Of a DNA stretch of 64,000 bases, positions 16,932 to 26,240 are shown one piece after another. The stretch's first letter is position 1; each line of letters begins with the position of its first letter. The translations under genes and the position numbers were made by a program. Below the pieces are notes generated by a model. The model was given only the letters and a program-made list of their open reading frames with translations. It did not search any database and had not been told where the DNA came from. Source of the stretch: an uncultured Lachnospiraceae bacterium (GTDB taxonomy: Bacteria; Bacillota; Clostridia; Lachnospirales; Lachnospiraceae); assembly GCA_934317005.1 (NCBI GenBank), contig CAKREB010000003.1, positions 1 to 64,000 on the forward strand, given 5' to 3'.

Positions 16932-17921
16932 ATGAGAGTATTAGTTCTTGGTGGTGCAGGTTATATTGGTTCACATACAGTTTGTGAGCTGATCGATGCC
17001 GGAGAAGAGGTTGTGATCGTTGATAATTTAGAAACAGGACATATTGAAGCGGTACATCCAAAGGCTGTTTTTTATCAGGGAGATATTCGTGACCGCGCAT
17101 TTATTGACAGTGTATTTGATAAGGAAAAGATTGATGGTGTCATTCACTTTGCAGCTAATTCACTGGTTGGAGAGAGTATGACAAATCCATTAAAATATTA
17201 TGATAACAATTTGAATGGAACAAAAGTGTTGCTGCAGAGCATGGTGGCACATGGAATTGATAAGATTGTATTTTCTTCTACGGCGGCAACCTATGGTGAG
17301 CCTGAGAGCATTCCGATTTTGGAAACAGACCGTACGGAACCAACCAATCCATATGGTGAAACAAAGCTTTCTATGGAAAAGATGATGAAATGGACAGGAG
17401 TAGCACATGGCTTGCGCTATGTGGCATTGCGTTACTTCAATGCATGTGGTGCGCATGTAGACGGTCACATTGGAGAAGCACATAATCCGGAAAGCCATTT
17501 GATTCCGCTGATCCTTCAGGTTCCAAACGGACAGAGAGAAGCTATCAGCATCTTCGGTGATGATTACGACACAAAGGATGGTACCTGCGTGCGTGATTAT
17601 ATCCATGTGACAGATCTTGCACAGGCGCATATCCTTGCGATGAAATATCTGATGGAAGGCAAGGAAAGCAACGTATTCAATCTGGGTAACGGTGTTGGCT
17701 TCACGGTAAAAGAAGTAATCGAAACAGCACGTAAAGTAACCGGACATCCGATTCCGGCTGTAGTTGCACCGCGTCGTGGAGGAGATCCGGCGAAGTTGAT
17801 CGCATCCAGCGCAAAGGCAAAAGAGATGCTTGGATGGAAACCGGAGCATGCAGATCTGGAGGAGATTATTGCGACAGCATGGAACTGGCATAAGAATCAT
17901 CCGAATGGTTTTGCAAAATAG
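16932..17921 (+). CDS. galE: UDP-glucose 4-epimerase
   Basis: Interconverts UDP-galactose and UDP-glucose using bound NAD. It is an extended short-chain dehydrogenase: Rossmann motif GGAGYIGSHT at residues 6-15, catalytic Ser in SSTAATYG near residue 117 and the YxxxK motif (YGETK) near residue 142. The 329-residue length is normal. AATGGAGG precedes the start. It closes the galTKE operon and is followed by a terminator at 17939. Confidence 0.96.
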   Translation: MRVLVLGGAGYIGSHTVCELIDAGEEVVIVDNLETGHIEAVHPKAVFYQGDIRDRAFIDSVFDKEKIDGVIHFAANSLVGESMTNPLKYYDNNLNGTKVLLQSMVAHGIDKIVFSSTAATYGEPESIPILETDRTEPTNPYGETKLSMEKMMKWTGVAHGLRYVALRYFNACGAHVDGHIGEAHNPESHLIPLILQVPNGQREAISIFGDDYDTKDGTCVRDYIHVTDLAQAHILAMKYLMEGKESNVFNLGNGVGFTVKEVIETARKVTGHPIPAVVAPRRGGDPAKLIASSAKAKEMLGWKPEHADLEEIIATAWNWHKNHPNGFAK

Positions 17922-17938
17922 CATATAGAAATAAGCAG

Positions 17939-17972
17939 AGGGTGTCATACAAAAAAGTATGGCATCCTTTTT
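17939..17972 (+). terminator. terminator of galTKE
   Basis: GGGTGTCATAC pairs with GTATGGCATCC (two G-U pairs) around an A6 loop, followed by TTTTT. Confidence 0.8.
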
Positions 17973-18065
17973 GCATTCCGCTGTTATTTTCTTTTCGGGT
18001 AATTGGAAAGTGCTTAAGTGCAGAGAGAATACGTTTTTATTCTCTCTATGGACTAAAGATAGAGA

Positions 18066-18094
18066 TTGTTTCAAAAAAAGATATATGGTATGAT
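18066..18094 (+). promoter_or_regulatory. probable promoter of the hybrid kinase gene
   Basis: TTGTTT and TATGAT are separated by 17 bases, about 90 bases before the kinase start. Confidence 0.45.
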
Positions 18095-18185
18095 AAAAAG
18101 AGTGAATTGGAATCGAAAAAAATATAAGGGGATATGGGGAAGTTACTTGTAGTATGGGCACACAGAGGGGTAAGGCGAAAAGACA

Positions 18186-20402
18186 ATGCAATTTAATTAT
18201 GACTTTTATATAACATCTGTTGCAATATTGATCGTGTTACTGATCTATCATTTTGCAGTACGCAAGGTACATAATCTGGCAAGCAGATCATATGGATTTC
18301 TTTTAATCTTATGTCTGATCTGCTGTACATCAGATATGATATCCGGTTTGGTTTTGATGCGGTATTATCCGGACAATGTGATGCTAAATTACGTTGGTCA
18401 GATTTTGGCGTTTTCATCACAGCATCTGATTCCGGCAGCATATTTGTTTTACATGAGTATTCTGGCCAACAACACAGAGCATATGACAAAGAAAATGCTT
18501 ATATTAGCTATTCCGATGCTGATCGTACAGCTTATTATTTATACGACACCCTGGACAGGACTGGCTTTTTCCTATACGGCACAGGGTGGATACCATAGGG
18601 GACCGGCAATGTGGTTTTTAGTTGTGGTTGCTCTTTTTTATCTGCTGCATACTCTGGTAGAACTGATAGTCTGTAGAAAGAGGTCGGGAAACCGTTATCT
18701 TCTGATTGCATTTTCCTTTTTGGCGGTTGCTTCCATCTGTCTTGTCATCCAGATGCTTTGGGCGAAGTATTTACTTTTGGGGGCAGCCTGCACATTGAGC
18801 TGTCTGATCATGCAGCTGGCTTTACAGAATCCACGTCTGATCGAGGAAGCAAGCGAGAAAGAAATTGTAGCCAGAAAGGCAGCGGAGGCAGCAAACCGGG
18901 CAAAGAGTTCGTTTATGGCAAATATGTCGCATGAAATCAGGACGCCGATGAATGCAATCTGTGGTATGGCAGAGGTGTTGTCAAAAAGCAACTTAGATCA
19001 GATGGAAAAAGAATATGTCCATACGATACAGGAGGCAAGTAAAAGCCTTTTGGAGATTATAGATGATGTGCTGGACTTTTCTAAGATTGATGCGGGAAAG
19101 TTAGAACTGATACCGGAAGAGTATGAGTTTGAAAAGCTTCTGCGGAGAGTGGAAGATATTATTGCTGCGAGGCTGCAGGGGAAAAATATCCGCTTCGAGA
19201 TTGGGATCAATGGCAGGATTCCAAAGGTTCTAAAAGGCGATTCAGGAAAGGTACACCAGATTCTGATCAATATTTTAGGAAATGCAGTGAAATTTACGGA
19301 AAAAGGAAGAATTTCGCTGGATGTTTCCTGTGGACTGTTAGAAGAAGGAAAGATTTCGATAGAATTTTTGGTTAGTGATACCGGAATTGGTATCCGTCAG
19401 GAAGATATAGGAAAGCTTTTTAACTCATTTTCCCAGGTAGACACGATGCGTAACCGTAAGGTAGAAGGAACCGGTTTAGGACTGGCACTTTCCAAGCGTC
19501 TTGCTAATCTGATGCAGGGAGATGTAACGGTTACAAGCGAATACGGTGTGGGAAGCTGTTTCCGCATTGTGCTGCAGCAGGAGGTACGGGAGTTCTTTGA
19601 AGAGGTAGAAGAAGAAAAGCTGCGGCAATATCAGGCATACATTTATGAGCAGGATTATGATACCCGCTGGTATCTGAGCAGGCTGCTGTCACAGATTGGG
19701 GTTTCTTCGATCTTTGTGCAGGATGAACGACAGTTGGAGATGCTCGCAGCCAGACAGGAACCGGACAGGAAAAGAGTATTATTTTATTCATATGATAGAA
19801 ATTATGAATCGGTGCAGCGGGTTGACATTGATTTTCAGAAGGTTTCGCTGTTGGAGTTTTATGCTGTAGAGAGGGAAAATCAGCCGGTTGGCTGTTATCT
19901 GCGCAAACCGTTTGATATTTTTAAGCTTGCACAGGTACTGTTCCACGCGGATTCCTTTGGCATACAGGAACTGGAGCGAAGTGAAGTGAAGTTTCAGAAT
20001 GTGCGTGTCGCGATTGTTGATGATAATAAAGTGAACCTGAAGGTGACGGCGGCACTTCTGAGAGAATTTGATATTATACCGGAAGTGTTTGCAAGCGGTC
20101 AGGGGATTTTGAAGGCATTAGATAAAGGCAGAGAATACGACATGATATTTATGGATCATATGATGCCGGAGATGGATGGGGTAGAAACCACCAGAATAAT
20201 CCGCAGCATGGATAGTAAATATGCACAAAATGTAACGATTGTTGCTTTGACGGCAAATGCGATCGATGGTGTAGAAAAGGAATATCAGGAAGTAGGCATG
20301 AATGACTGGCTTTTTAAACCGGTAAAAGCAAAACAGCTAAAAGAAAAACTGTTAAAATATCTTCCAAAAGAAAAAGTAATCTATTGTGAGGAAAACGTGT
20401 AG
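18186..20402 (+). CDS. membrane hybrid sensor histidine kinase
   Basis: A 738-residue two-component sensor. Residues 1-215 form about seven membrane helices, like the 7TM histidine-kinase input domain. The H-box with phospho-acceptor His249 lies in FMANMSHEIRTP. The ATPase domain follows (N-box HQILINILGNAVKF; G-boxes DTGIGI and GTGLGL). Residues 490-595 look like a receiver that has lost its phospho-acceptor. The C-terminal receiver (606-738) is intact with Asp657 in MIFMDHMMPEMDG. The PAS-GGDEF-EAL gene follows after about 80 bases and may be co-transcribed. The signal is unknown. Confidence 0.92.
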   Translation: MQFNYDFYITSVAILIVLLIYHFAVRKVHNLASRSYGFLLILCLICCTSDMISGLVLMRYYPDNVMLNYVGQILAFSSQHLIPAAYLFYMSILANNTEHMTKKMLILAIPMLIVQLIIYTTPWTGLAFSYTAQGGYHRGPAMWFLVVVALFYLLHTLVELIVCRKRSGNRYLLIAFSFLAVASICLVIQMLWAKYLLLGAACTLSCLIMQLALQNPRLIEEASEKEIVARKAAEAANRAKSSFMANMSHEIRTPMNAICGMAEVLSKSNLDQMEKEYVHTIQEASKSLLEIIDDVLDFSKIDAGKLELIPEEYEFEKLLRRVEDIIAARLQGKNIRFEIGINGRIPKVLKGDSGKVHQILINILGNAVKFTEKGRISLDVSCGLLEEGKISIEFLVSDTGIGIRQEDIGKLFNSFSQVDTMRNRKVEGTGLGLALSKRLANLMQGDVTVTSEYGVGSCFRIVLQQEVREFFEEVEEEKLRQYQAYIYEQDYDTRWYLSRLLSQIGVSSIFVQDERQLEMLAARQEPDRKRVLFYSYDRNYESVQRVDIDFQKVSLLEFYAVERENQPVGCYLRKPFDIFKLAQVLFHADSFGIQELERSEVKFQNVRVAIVDDNKVNLKVTAALLREFDIIPEVFASGQGILKALDKGREYDMIFMDHMMPEMDGVETTRIIRSMDSKYAQNVTIVALTANAIDGVEKEYQEVGMNDWLFKPVKAKQLKEKLLKYLPKEKVIYCEENV

Positions 20403-20480
20403 CAGATTGTTGTAACAGACAGATGATACTTAATGTCCAAATGACACAGAATGCTTCAGGAAAAGGAAAGGAGTATACCT

Positions 20481-23045
20481 ATGGAGAACAAGTATGGTAC
20501 AGAGGGGCTTACGAAGGAAGAGATGAATCGTTTGATGAACTTGTCGGAATGTGCGATGTTCACCGCAAGAAAAGATCCGGAGATCAGTATACAGTATGCA
20601 AATAAAAAATTTTATGACATGCTGCAGTACACACCGGAGCAGTTTCAGGAACAGTATCAGGGGCATCTGATGGATGTGATCATTCCGGAGGAAAAGCAGA
20701 AGGTGCGCAATCTGATTGCAAGGCAGGCAGCAGCAGGTGGACTTTTGAATCTGGAGTTTCGTGTCAAAAAAAGAGACGGCTCTTTGCGCTGGATTTCTAT
20801 GACAGCGCAGACGGTTGCTGCGAGGGATGATGTCTGGTACTACTGCTCCTGTATCGATATTACACAGCAGAAGCGTTCCCTGGAGGAGATTTATTCTGCC
20901 AAAAAAGAAGCAGAGATGATTACAAATAGTGTGCCGGGTGGCGTTATTAAGTTAAAAACTTCTGATTACTCTATCCTTTATGCCAATGATGGATTTTTCC
21001 GTCTGGCGGGATACAGCCGCATGGAGTACCGCTCTCTGTTTGGAAATCAGTGCAGTAAGGTTTTGTATCCTGAGGATGCGCCGCTTGTGAAGCGTATGAT
21101 ACAGTCTGCGGTAGAAAACAGAGGCGCTTTGGGATTTGAATATCGTATTGTGGCAAAAAACGGAGAAATCCGCTGGTCTTATGTCAATGGCTGCCGTGTT
21201 GATGATCTGGAAGGAGAAGCGGTATATCTTTGCATTATTATGGACATTACAGCGAAAAAGAAGCTGGAAGGCCGGCTGGAGGACAACGCAAGACGTTCCA
21301 GAAACTTATTGCAGTTTATGAAAGAAACCGAGTGGACATACCAGATTCCGGAAAAAAAGGTGTATCGAAGCGGTTATCTGGAGGGAACATATTCTTCTGA
21401 GGAAGAGATTGAAGGTCTGTTTGAAAGAGAGCGTCTGTGTGAGTTTGTACATCCTGACGACGTAGAGCGTCTGTTAGAGGAGCTGTCTGCACGTGTAGAG
21501 GAGTTTGGACACTCTAAGGGAGTGTATCGTATACGGGATGGAAAGGGCGATTACCGTTCCAACTCGATCAGTATGATTTCGGTGGCATCAGATGGAAGTG
21601 AGAAGCCGAATGTGATCTATGGAGAAACGATGCTTGTAGAAGATAATTCCTATATGCTAGAGCAGCAGGGGCAGGAAAGTGGCAGTATGACGCGTACAAT
21701 GCGCCAGAACAGAGTGCTTTCTATTGCAAAGACAGCACAGGCTAAAAACGAAGATGATGTGACAGAGCTGATGCCATACCATGAGTTCCTTGATGCGGTA
21801 GCAGAGCAGTTAAAGCAGCGAAAGGAAAAAGAAAAGTACGGCTTACTGTGCTGTGACGTCAATGGTTTCCAGAAGCTGACATATCATTATGGTGTATCTA
21901 TCGGAGATGAGATATTGCGGCGCTTATCCGGTGTCTTGAAAAAACATATGTCATATAAGAGTCTTTGCTCCCGTGTAAATGGTGACTATTTTGTTGTGTT
22001 CTTCCAATATACACATCACGGTGAGCTTTTGAAGAAAATTTCACATATGCTTCAGATTCAGACCAATCTGGAAGAAAAGCAGAGCTATTCTACCAATGGA
22101 ACGACAAGTGGAATTTATCTGATCGATCCTGAGGATTCCGATGTGCTTGCCATGCTTGGCAAGGCAGATCTTGCCAGAAGAAGCATCAAGGGAACAAGAG
22201 GAAATCACTTTGCAATATATACGGATGAGCTGGAAAACGGACGCTTCTGGGAAGAAGAGATTGTGCAGGATATTGAGAACTCTATCCTGCAGCATACAAT
22301 AGAAATCTGCTATCTGCCGCGTATACAGGGTACAAAGGAAAATGTGATCGGAAGCAAGGCGGTTCCACGTGTGCCGTTAAAGGATGGAAACTTTTTATCA
22401 CTTGAAGATCTGCAGCGTTATGTAGAAAGAAGCGAAACGGTTCAGCAGCTGGTATTTTATGTGTTGACGGCGGTGTGTGGCAATCTCAGTGCGTGGAAAG
22501 CAAAGGGAAAGAAAATCACACCGGTTTCGATTGATATTACAGCCGGACAGCTTTGCATGCAGAATGCCGTAGCAAAGATTGATCAGATCGTGTGTGACAA
22601 TCATCTGGAGCCGACAGATATTATTTTTGAGATTCAGGAACACTTCTTTGCAGAACTAACAGCAAAGCTTGAGATGGCATTGAAGGAACTGACACAGAAG
22701 GGATATCGCGTGATCATCAGCCGCTTTGCATCAGACCATACAGCGATTCATTCGCTGAGGCGTCTGCCGGTTTCCGGTATTAAGTTTCATGGTGAATATT
22801 TCCGCCAGAATATTAAGAATGAGAAAGAGCATATCATTTTCAGCAAGATTGTAGAGATGGCGAAAGAGCTTGATATGAAGGTAGGCTGTGGCGGTATTCA
22901 GACACAGCTTCAGGAAGAAATTGCACGTTCCATCGGCTGCGATATCTTAGAGGGGGATATTTTTTACGGTGCAGTTCGCGGTGATGTCTATGAAAAGTGC
23001 TTTTTGACTGTGGAAGATTCTTGCATTATTCAGGAAAATGTGTAA
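20481..23045 (+). CDS. PAS-PAS-GGDEF-EAL protein, both output domains degenerate
   Basis: A cytoplasmic signalling protein of 854 residues. Two or three PAS domains occupy about residues 20-390, a GGDEF-fold domain about 430-585 and an EAL-fold domain about 590-840. The GGDEF signature is NGDYF at 500-504. The EAL motif is KAV at 626-628, and the usual DDFGTG and metal-binding acidic residues are replaced (SRFASD; KFH for KxD). It therefore looks unable to make or break cyclic di-GMP and is more likely a binding or scaffold protein. The ATG at 20481 has GGAAAGGAG upstream. Confidence 0.9.
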   Translation: MENKYGTEGLTKEEMNRLMNLSECAMFTARKDPEISIQYANKKFYDMLQYTPEQFQEQYQGHLMDVIIPEEKQKVRNLIARQAAAGGLLNLEFRVKKRDGSLRWISMTAQTVAARDDVWYYCSCIDITQQKRSLEEIYSAKKEAEMITNSVPGGVIKLKTSDYSILYANDGFFRLAGYSRMEYRSLFGNQCSKVLYPEDAPLVKRMIQSAVENRGALGFEYRIVAKNGEIRWSYVNGCRVDDLEGEAVYLCIIMDITAKKKLEGRLEDNARRSRNLLQFMKETEWTYQIPEKKVYRSGYLEGTYSSEEEIEGLFERERLCEFVHPDDVERLLEELSARVEEFGHSKGVYRIRDGKGDYRSNSISMISVASDGSEKPNVIYGETMLVEDNSYMLEQQGQESGSMTRTMRQNRVLSIAKTAQAKNEDDVTELMPYHEFLDAVAEQLKQRKEKEKYGLLCCDVNGFQKLTYHYGVSIGDEILRRLSGVLKKHMSYKSLCSRVNGDYFVVFFQYTHHGELLKKISHMLQIQTNLEEKQSYSTNGTTSGIYLIDPEDSDVLAMLGKADLARRSIKGTRGNHFAIYTDELENGRFWEEEIVQDIENSILQHTIEICYLPRIQGTKENVIGSKAVPRVPLKDGNFLSLEDLQRYVERSETVQQLVFYVLTAVCGNLSAWKAKGKKITPVSIDITAGQLCMQNAVAKIDQIVCDNHLEPTDIIFEIQEHFFAELTAKLEMALKELTQKGYRVIISRFASDHTAIHSLRRLPVSGIKFHGEYFRQNIKNEKEHIIFSKIVEMAKELDMKVGCGGIQTQLQEEIARSIGCDILEGDIFYGAVRGDVYEKCFLTVEDSCIIQENV

Positions 23046-23059
23046 AATAAAGGTTATAG

Positions 23060-23153
23060 TTCACACGTGACGCAGCGTAACAGCCTGATCTGTTAGAAGA
23101 GTCACGTGTGAAATTGCGAAGAGCGATAAATTTGAAAAGAAAAGTCGCTGCGT
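23060..23153 (+). promoter_or_regulatory. structured leader of serS
   Basis: TTCACACGTGAC (23060-23071) and GTCACGTGTGAA (23101-23112) form a perfect 12-bp stem. ACGCAGCG (23070-23077), in its loop and overlapping it by two bases, can pair with CGCTGCGT (23146-23153). The two are alternative folds or a pseudoknot. I see no T-box signature. A regulatory role for serS is inferred. Confidence 0.45.
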
Positions 23154-23263
23154 AAGAGATAGTAAAGTGGCAGGATCAAAAAGTGCTTTTGTGCCGTTGC
23201 AGAATTTACAGGCGATCGGTCAGGAATACAGATGAAAGTGCCATAAGATAAAGGAGAGATAGA

Positions 23264-24556
23264 ATGTTAGATATTAAGTTCCTTAGAGAAAACCCGGATG
23301 TGGTAAAGCAGAACATTAAAAACAAATTTCAGGATGATAAGCTTCCGTTGGTAGACGAAGTGATTGCTTTGGATGCGCAGGCACGCAAGACACAGCAGGA
23401 GGCAGATGATCTTCGTGCATCCCGTAAGAAGGTTTCCAAAGAGATCGGAGCTTTGATGGGACAGGGAAAGAAGGAAGAAGCTGAGGCAAAGAAAGCTGAG
23501 GTTGCAGCAAATGCAGAGCGTCTGGAAGAGCTTTCTGCACAGGAGAAGGAATTACAGGAAAAAGTAAAGAAGATCATGATGGTCATTCCAAATATTATTG
23601 ATCCAAGTGTTCCGATTGGTAAGGATGACAGCCAAAATGTAGAAATTGAGAAATTTGGTGAGCCGGTTGTTCCTGATTTTGAGATTCCATATCATGCACA
23701 GATCATGGAAAGCTTCAATGGTTTAGATATTGATGCAGCAGGAAAGGTTGCAGGAAATGGTTTTTATTATCTGATGGGCGATATTGCAAGATTACATTCT
23801 GCAGTTATTTCCTATGCAAGAGATTTTATGATCGATAGAGGATTCACATACTGTATTCCGCCATACATGATCCGCAGCAATGTTGTGACAGGTGTTATGA
23901 GCTTTGCAGAGATGGATGCCATGATGTATAAGATTGAAGGTGAGGATTTGTATCTGATCGGTACAAGTGAGCATTCTATGATTGGTAAGTTTATTGATAC
24001 TATTACAGATGAGAAGGAACTTCCAAAGACATTGACATCATATTCACCATGCTTCCGTAAGGAAAAAGGTGCGCACGGTATTGAGGAACGTGGAGTATAT
24101 CGTATCCATCAGTTTGAAAAGCAGGAAATGATCGTTGTCTGCAAGCCGGAAGAGAGTAAGGAATGGTTTGACAAGCTTTGGAAGAATACAGTAGACTTGT
24201 TCCGTACATTGGATATTCCGGTTCGTACGTTAGAGTGCTGTTCCGGTGATCTGGCTGACCTGAAGGTGAAGTCTATTGATGTAGAGGCATGGTCACCACG
24301 TCAGAAGAAGTACTTTGAGGTAGGAAGCTGCTCAAATCTGGGAGATGCACAGGCACGTCGTCTGCAGATCCGTATCCGCAAGGAAGACGGAAGCAAGTAT
24401 TTTGCTCATACATTGAACAATACAGTAGTGGCACCGCCACGTATGCTGATCGCATTTTTGGAGAATAATCTCCAGGAAGACGGTTCTGTACGTGTTCCGG
24501 AGGCACTTCGCCCATACATGGGTGGCAAGGAAGTACTGATTCCGGCTGATAAATAA
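23264..24556 (+). CDS. serS: seryl-tRNA synthetase
   Basis: Charges tRNA-Ser (and tRNA-Sec where present) with serine. The N-terminal coiled-coil arm (about residues 27-110), which contacts the long variable arm of the tRNA, is followed by a class II catalytic core. Motif 2 is FRKEKGAHGIEERGVYRIHQF (split over about 260-280) and motif 3 lies near the C-terminus (NNTVVAPPRMLIAFLEN). The length of 430 residues is standard. AAGGAGAG precedes the ATG. The upstream 218 bases hold an unusual stem structure. Confidence 0.97.
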   Translation: MLDIKFLRENPDVVKQNIKNKFQDDKLPLVDEVIALDAQARKTQQEADDLRASRKKVSKEIGALMGQGKKEEAEAKKAEVAANAERLEELSAQEKELQEKVKKIMMVIPNIIDPSVPIGKDDSQNVEIEKFGEPVVPDFEIPYHAQIMESFNGLDIDAAGKVAGNGFYYLMGDIARLHSAVISYARDFMIDRGFTYCIPPYMIRSNVVTGVMSFAEMDAMMYKIEGEDLYLIGTSEHSMIGKFIDTITDEKELPKTLTSYSPCFRKEKGAHGIEERGVYRIHQFEKQEMIVVCKPEESKEWFDKLWKNTVDLFRTLDIPVRTLECCSGDLADLKVKSIDVEAWSPRQKKYFEVGSCSNLGDAQARRLQIRIRKEDGSKYFAHTLNNTVVAPPRMLIAFLENNLQEDGSVRVPEALRPYMGGKEVLIPADK

Positions 24557-24590
24557 AAAAGAGAATGTATTGACTTGAAGATATAACAGA

Positions 24591-24633
24591 AAAAAGACAG
24601 CTTGTTAGATATTAGCAACAAGCTGTCTTTTTT
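24591..24633. terminator. bidirectional terminator of serS and the DUF402 gene
   Basis: GACAGCTTGTT (24596-24606) pairs perfectly with AACAAGCTGTC (24617-24627), with A6 before and T7 after. It overlaps the last codons of the convergent DUF402 gene. Confidence 0.85.
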
Positions 24634-25100
24634 TCGGCTTCATTGATCAGATCTGTTAGTTGAGAAAACTTATCGGAATAGATCAATGACAGCAGATGAT
24701 CGGTACGGCGCAAAGCTTTAATACTGAGTCCTTTTTGCAACGTATCATTTTCCATCATGTCTGCAAACTCATCCATATCAACGACTTTGACAAAACCGTC
24801 CGGATAGATCAAAACATCAATGAGCAGATCAACAAAAACATAAGAATCCTGTTCAATCTGTGGCTCGACAATATCACAGTACCAATATACAAGCTTATCA
24901 TCAGCATTGTATACTTTACTGACCTTTATGCCGAGTTTTAAAAAGTAAGCGGATACACCACGCGCAATGTCTTTTCGGGGCTTTAAAACATCCCATTTTG
25001 TGATCAGCAAATCTTCGGATATTGATAAAACTATATCATCTTTTAACTCGATGATCTCATCCGGAAGGAAGCGTTTTCGAAATAAGCGTATTTGCTTCAT
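24612..25100 (-). CDS. DUF402-family protein
   Basis: A 162-residue cytoplasmic protein. The DUF402 core is visible as a beta-rich segment with VFVDLLIDVLIYPDGFVKVVD (about 88-108) followed by DMDEFADMM. Characterised relatives are nucleoside tri/diphosphatases or RNA-linked proteins; the exact substrate here is unknown. GGAGG lies 6 bases before the ATG. It is convergent with serS and divergent from the ATP synthase operon. Confidence 0.8.
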   Translation of the reverse strand: MKQIRLFRKRFLPDEIIELKDDIVLSISEDLLITKWDVLKPRKDIARGVSAYFLKLGIKVSKVYNADDKLVYWYCDIVEPQIEQDSYVFVDLLIDVLIYPDGFVKVVDMDEFADMMENDTLQKGLSIKALRRTDHLLSLIYSDKFSQLTDLINEAEKKTACC

Positions 25101-25263
25101 AGAAGACCTCCAATAATCATTAGTATATTTTATGCAAAGACAATGTGTCGATTCATAGAATCAACGAGAATATTAGAATAATTATAATCTGTGAAGTAAG
25201 TATTGTAAAGTAAAAATTGAGGAAAATAAGTGTGAGATTGGAAGAGGAAAATTTTTACAATAG

Positions 25264-25292
25264 TAGACTTTTTTTGCATAATAATTTATAAT
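25264..25292 (+). promoter_or_regulatory. probable promoter of the ATP synthase operon
   Basis: TAGACT and TATAAT are separated by 17 bases, giving a leader of about 50 bases before atpZ. Confidence 0.5.
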
Positions 25293-25350
25293 ATTTAAGT
25301 GAATAATGATATGTGGAGAACTGTGAAAAATGTCATGAGGGAGGAACATC

Positions 25351-25701
25351 ATGAAAGAAAAGAAAGTTCTGAAAAGTTTTGTGATGATCTCACAAATCGG
25401 AATCAGTATGATGGTTCCTATTTTTTTGTGTGGTGCCCTCGGATACTGGCTAAACAACCTTTTTCACAAGGAGATTCTTTTTGTGATATTGCTTGTGCTC
25501 GGGATTGGTGCAGCATTTCGCAATGTATATGTTCTGACAAGAGGATTTTATGCAGATGATCTGAAAAAGGAAAAGGATGCTGCAGTATATATAGAACATC
25601 TAAAAAGTTATCATCAGGAACATCCGGAGGAGGATTTTTCGGATGTGATGGACGGAAAGAAAAAACGTTATCCGGAAAATAAGGGGCCGACAAGGCATTA
25701 G
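25351..25701 (+). CDS. AtpZ/AtpI-like membrane protein
   Basis: A 116-residue protein with two membrane helices (about residues 13-30 and 42-62) in the AtpZ-type hairpin and a charged C-terminal tail. It is first in the ATP synthase operon, where members of this family help c-ring assembly or form small cation-transport units. GGGAGG precedes the ATG. Confidence 0.75.
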   Translation: MKEKKVLKSFVMISQIGISMMVPIFLCGALGYWLNNLFHKEILFVILLVLGIGAAFRNVYVLTRGFYADDLKKEKDAAVYIEHLKSYHQEHPEEDFSDVMDGKKKRYPENKGPTRH

Positions 25702-25729
25702 CAATAGGTGGGAGCATTGGAGGAGAAGA

Positions 25730-26128
25730 ATGAAACAGGCAAAAAAGGTTTGTAGGGAACTGCTTGTGGGACTGACAGGCTGGGTGCTTCTGACCGGAGT
25801 GATCCTTGCTATTGTGATACAGAACCATTTGGCTGCGATAGCGGGCTCTGTGTTTGGCGGGGGGGTGGCAGCAGGTGTTGTGTTCCATATGTATCGTCAT
25901 CTGGACATTGCCCTTGACATGGATGCTGCACATGCACAGAGGCATATACAGATATCGGCAGCGAAGAGGATGCTTTTTATGGGGGTGGCTCTTGTGGTGT
26001 CGTTTATGCTTTCGACATATATCGACCCGCTTAGTGTCATTGTCAGTCTGTTCGGCGTAAAAGTGGCAGCACTGGCGAATCCGTTTGTTCATCGTATTTT
26101 AAGCAGAAAGATGCAAACGAAACAGTAG
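25730..26128 (+). CDS. atpI: ATP synthase subunit I-like protein
   Basis: A 132-residue protein with four predicted membrane helices, matching the small AtpI (ATP synthase I) family that acts in c-ring assembly. Position between atpZ and atpB supports this more than sequence, which is weakly conserved in the family. AGGAG lies before the start. Confidence 0.72.
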   Translation: MKQAKKVCRELLVGLTGWVLLTGVILAIVIQNHLAAIAGSVFGGGVAAGVVFHMYRHLDIALDMDAAHAQRHIQISAAKRMLFMGVALVVSFMLSTYIDPLSVIVSLFGVKVAALANPFVHRILSRKMQTKQ

Positions 26129-26240
26129 TTACAGATTGAGAGAAAAAAGGGATGTATGATTTGTTTGTTATGGTATGTGAAAATGCCATTGCAATAGATG
26201 TGTAATAGCACAAAAAAACTAAGAAAAGGAGGGTAAGACT

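Noticed and set aside
17190..18191. Long open frame of 333 residues on the minus strand opposite galE
   Set aside because: It lies antisense to galE and its terminator, has no ribosome site and shows no domain.
23046..23263. T-box riboswitch before serS
   Set aside because: No T-box consensus (AGGGTGG-like) and no terminator/antiterminator pair with a T-run were found.
25418..26092. Open frame of 224 residues opposite atpZ/atpI
   Set aside because: His/Cys-rich composition typical of an antisense shadow, and it covers two real operon genes.
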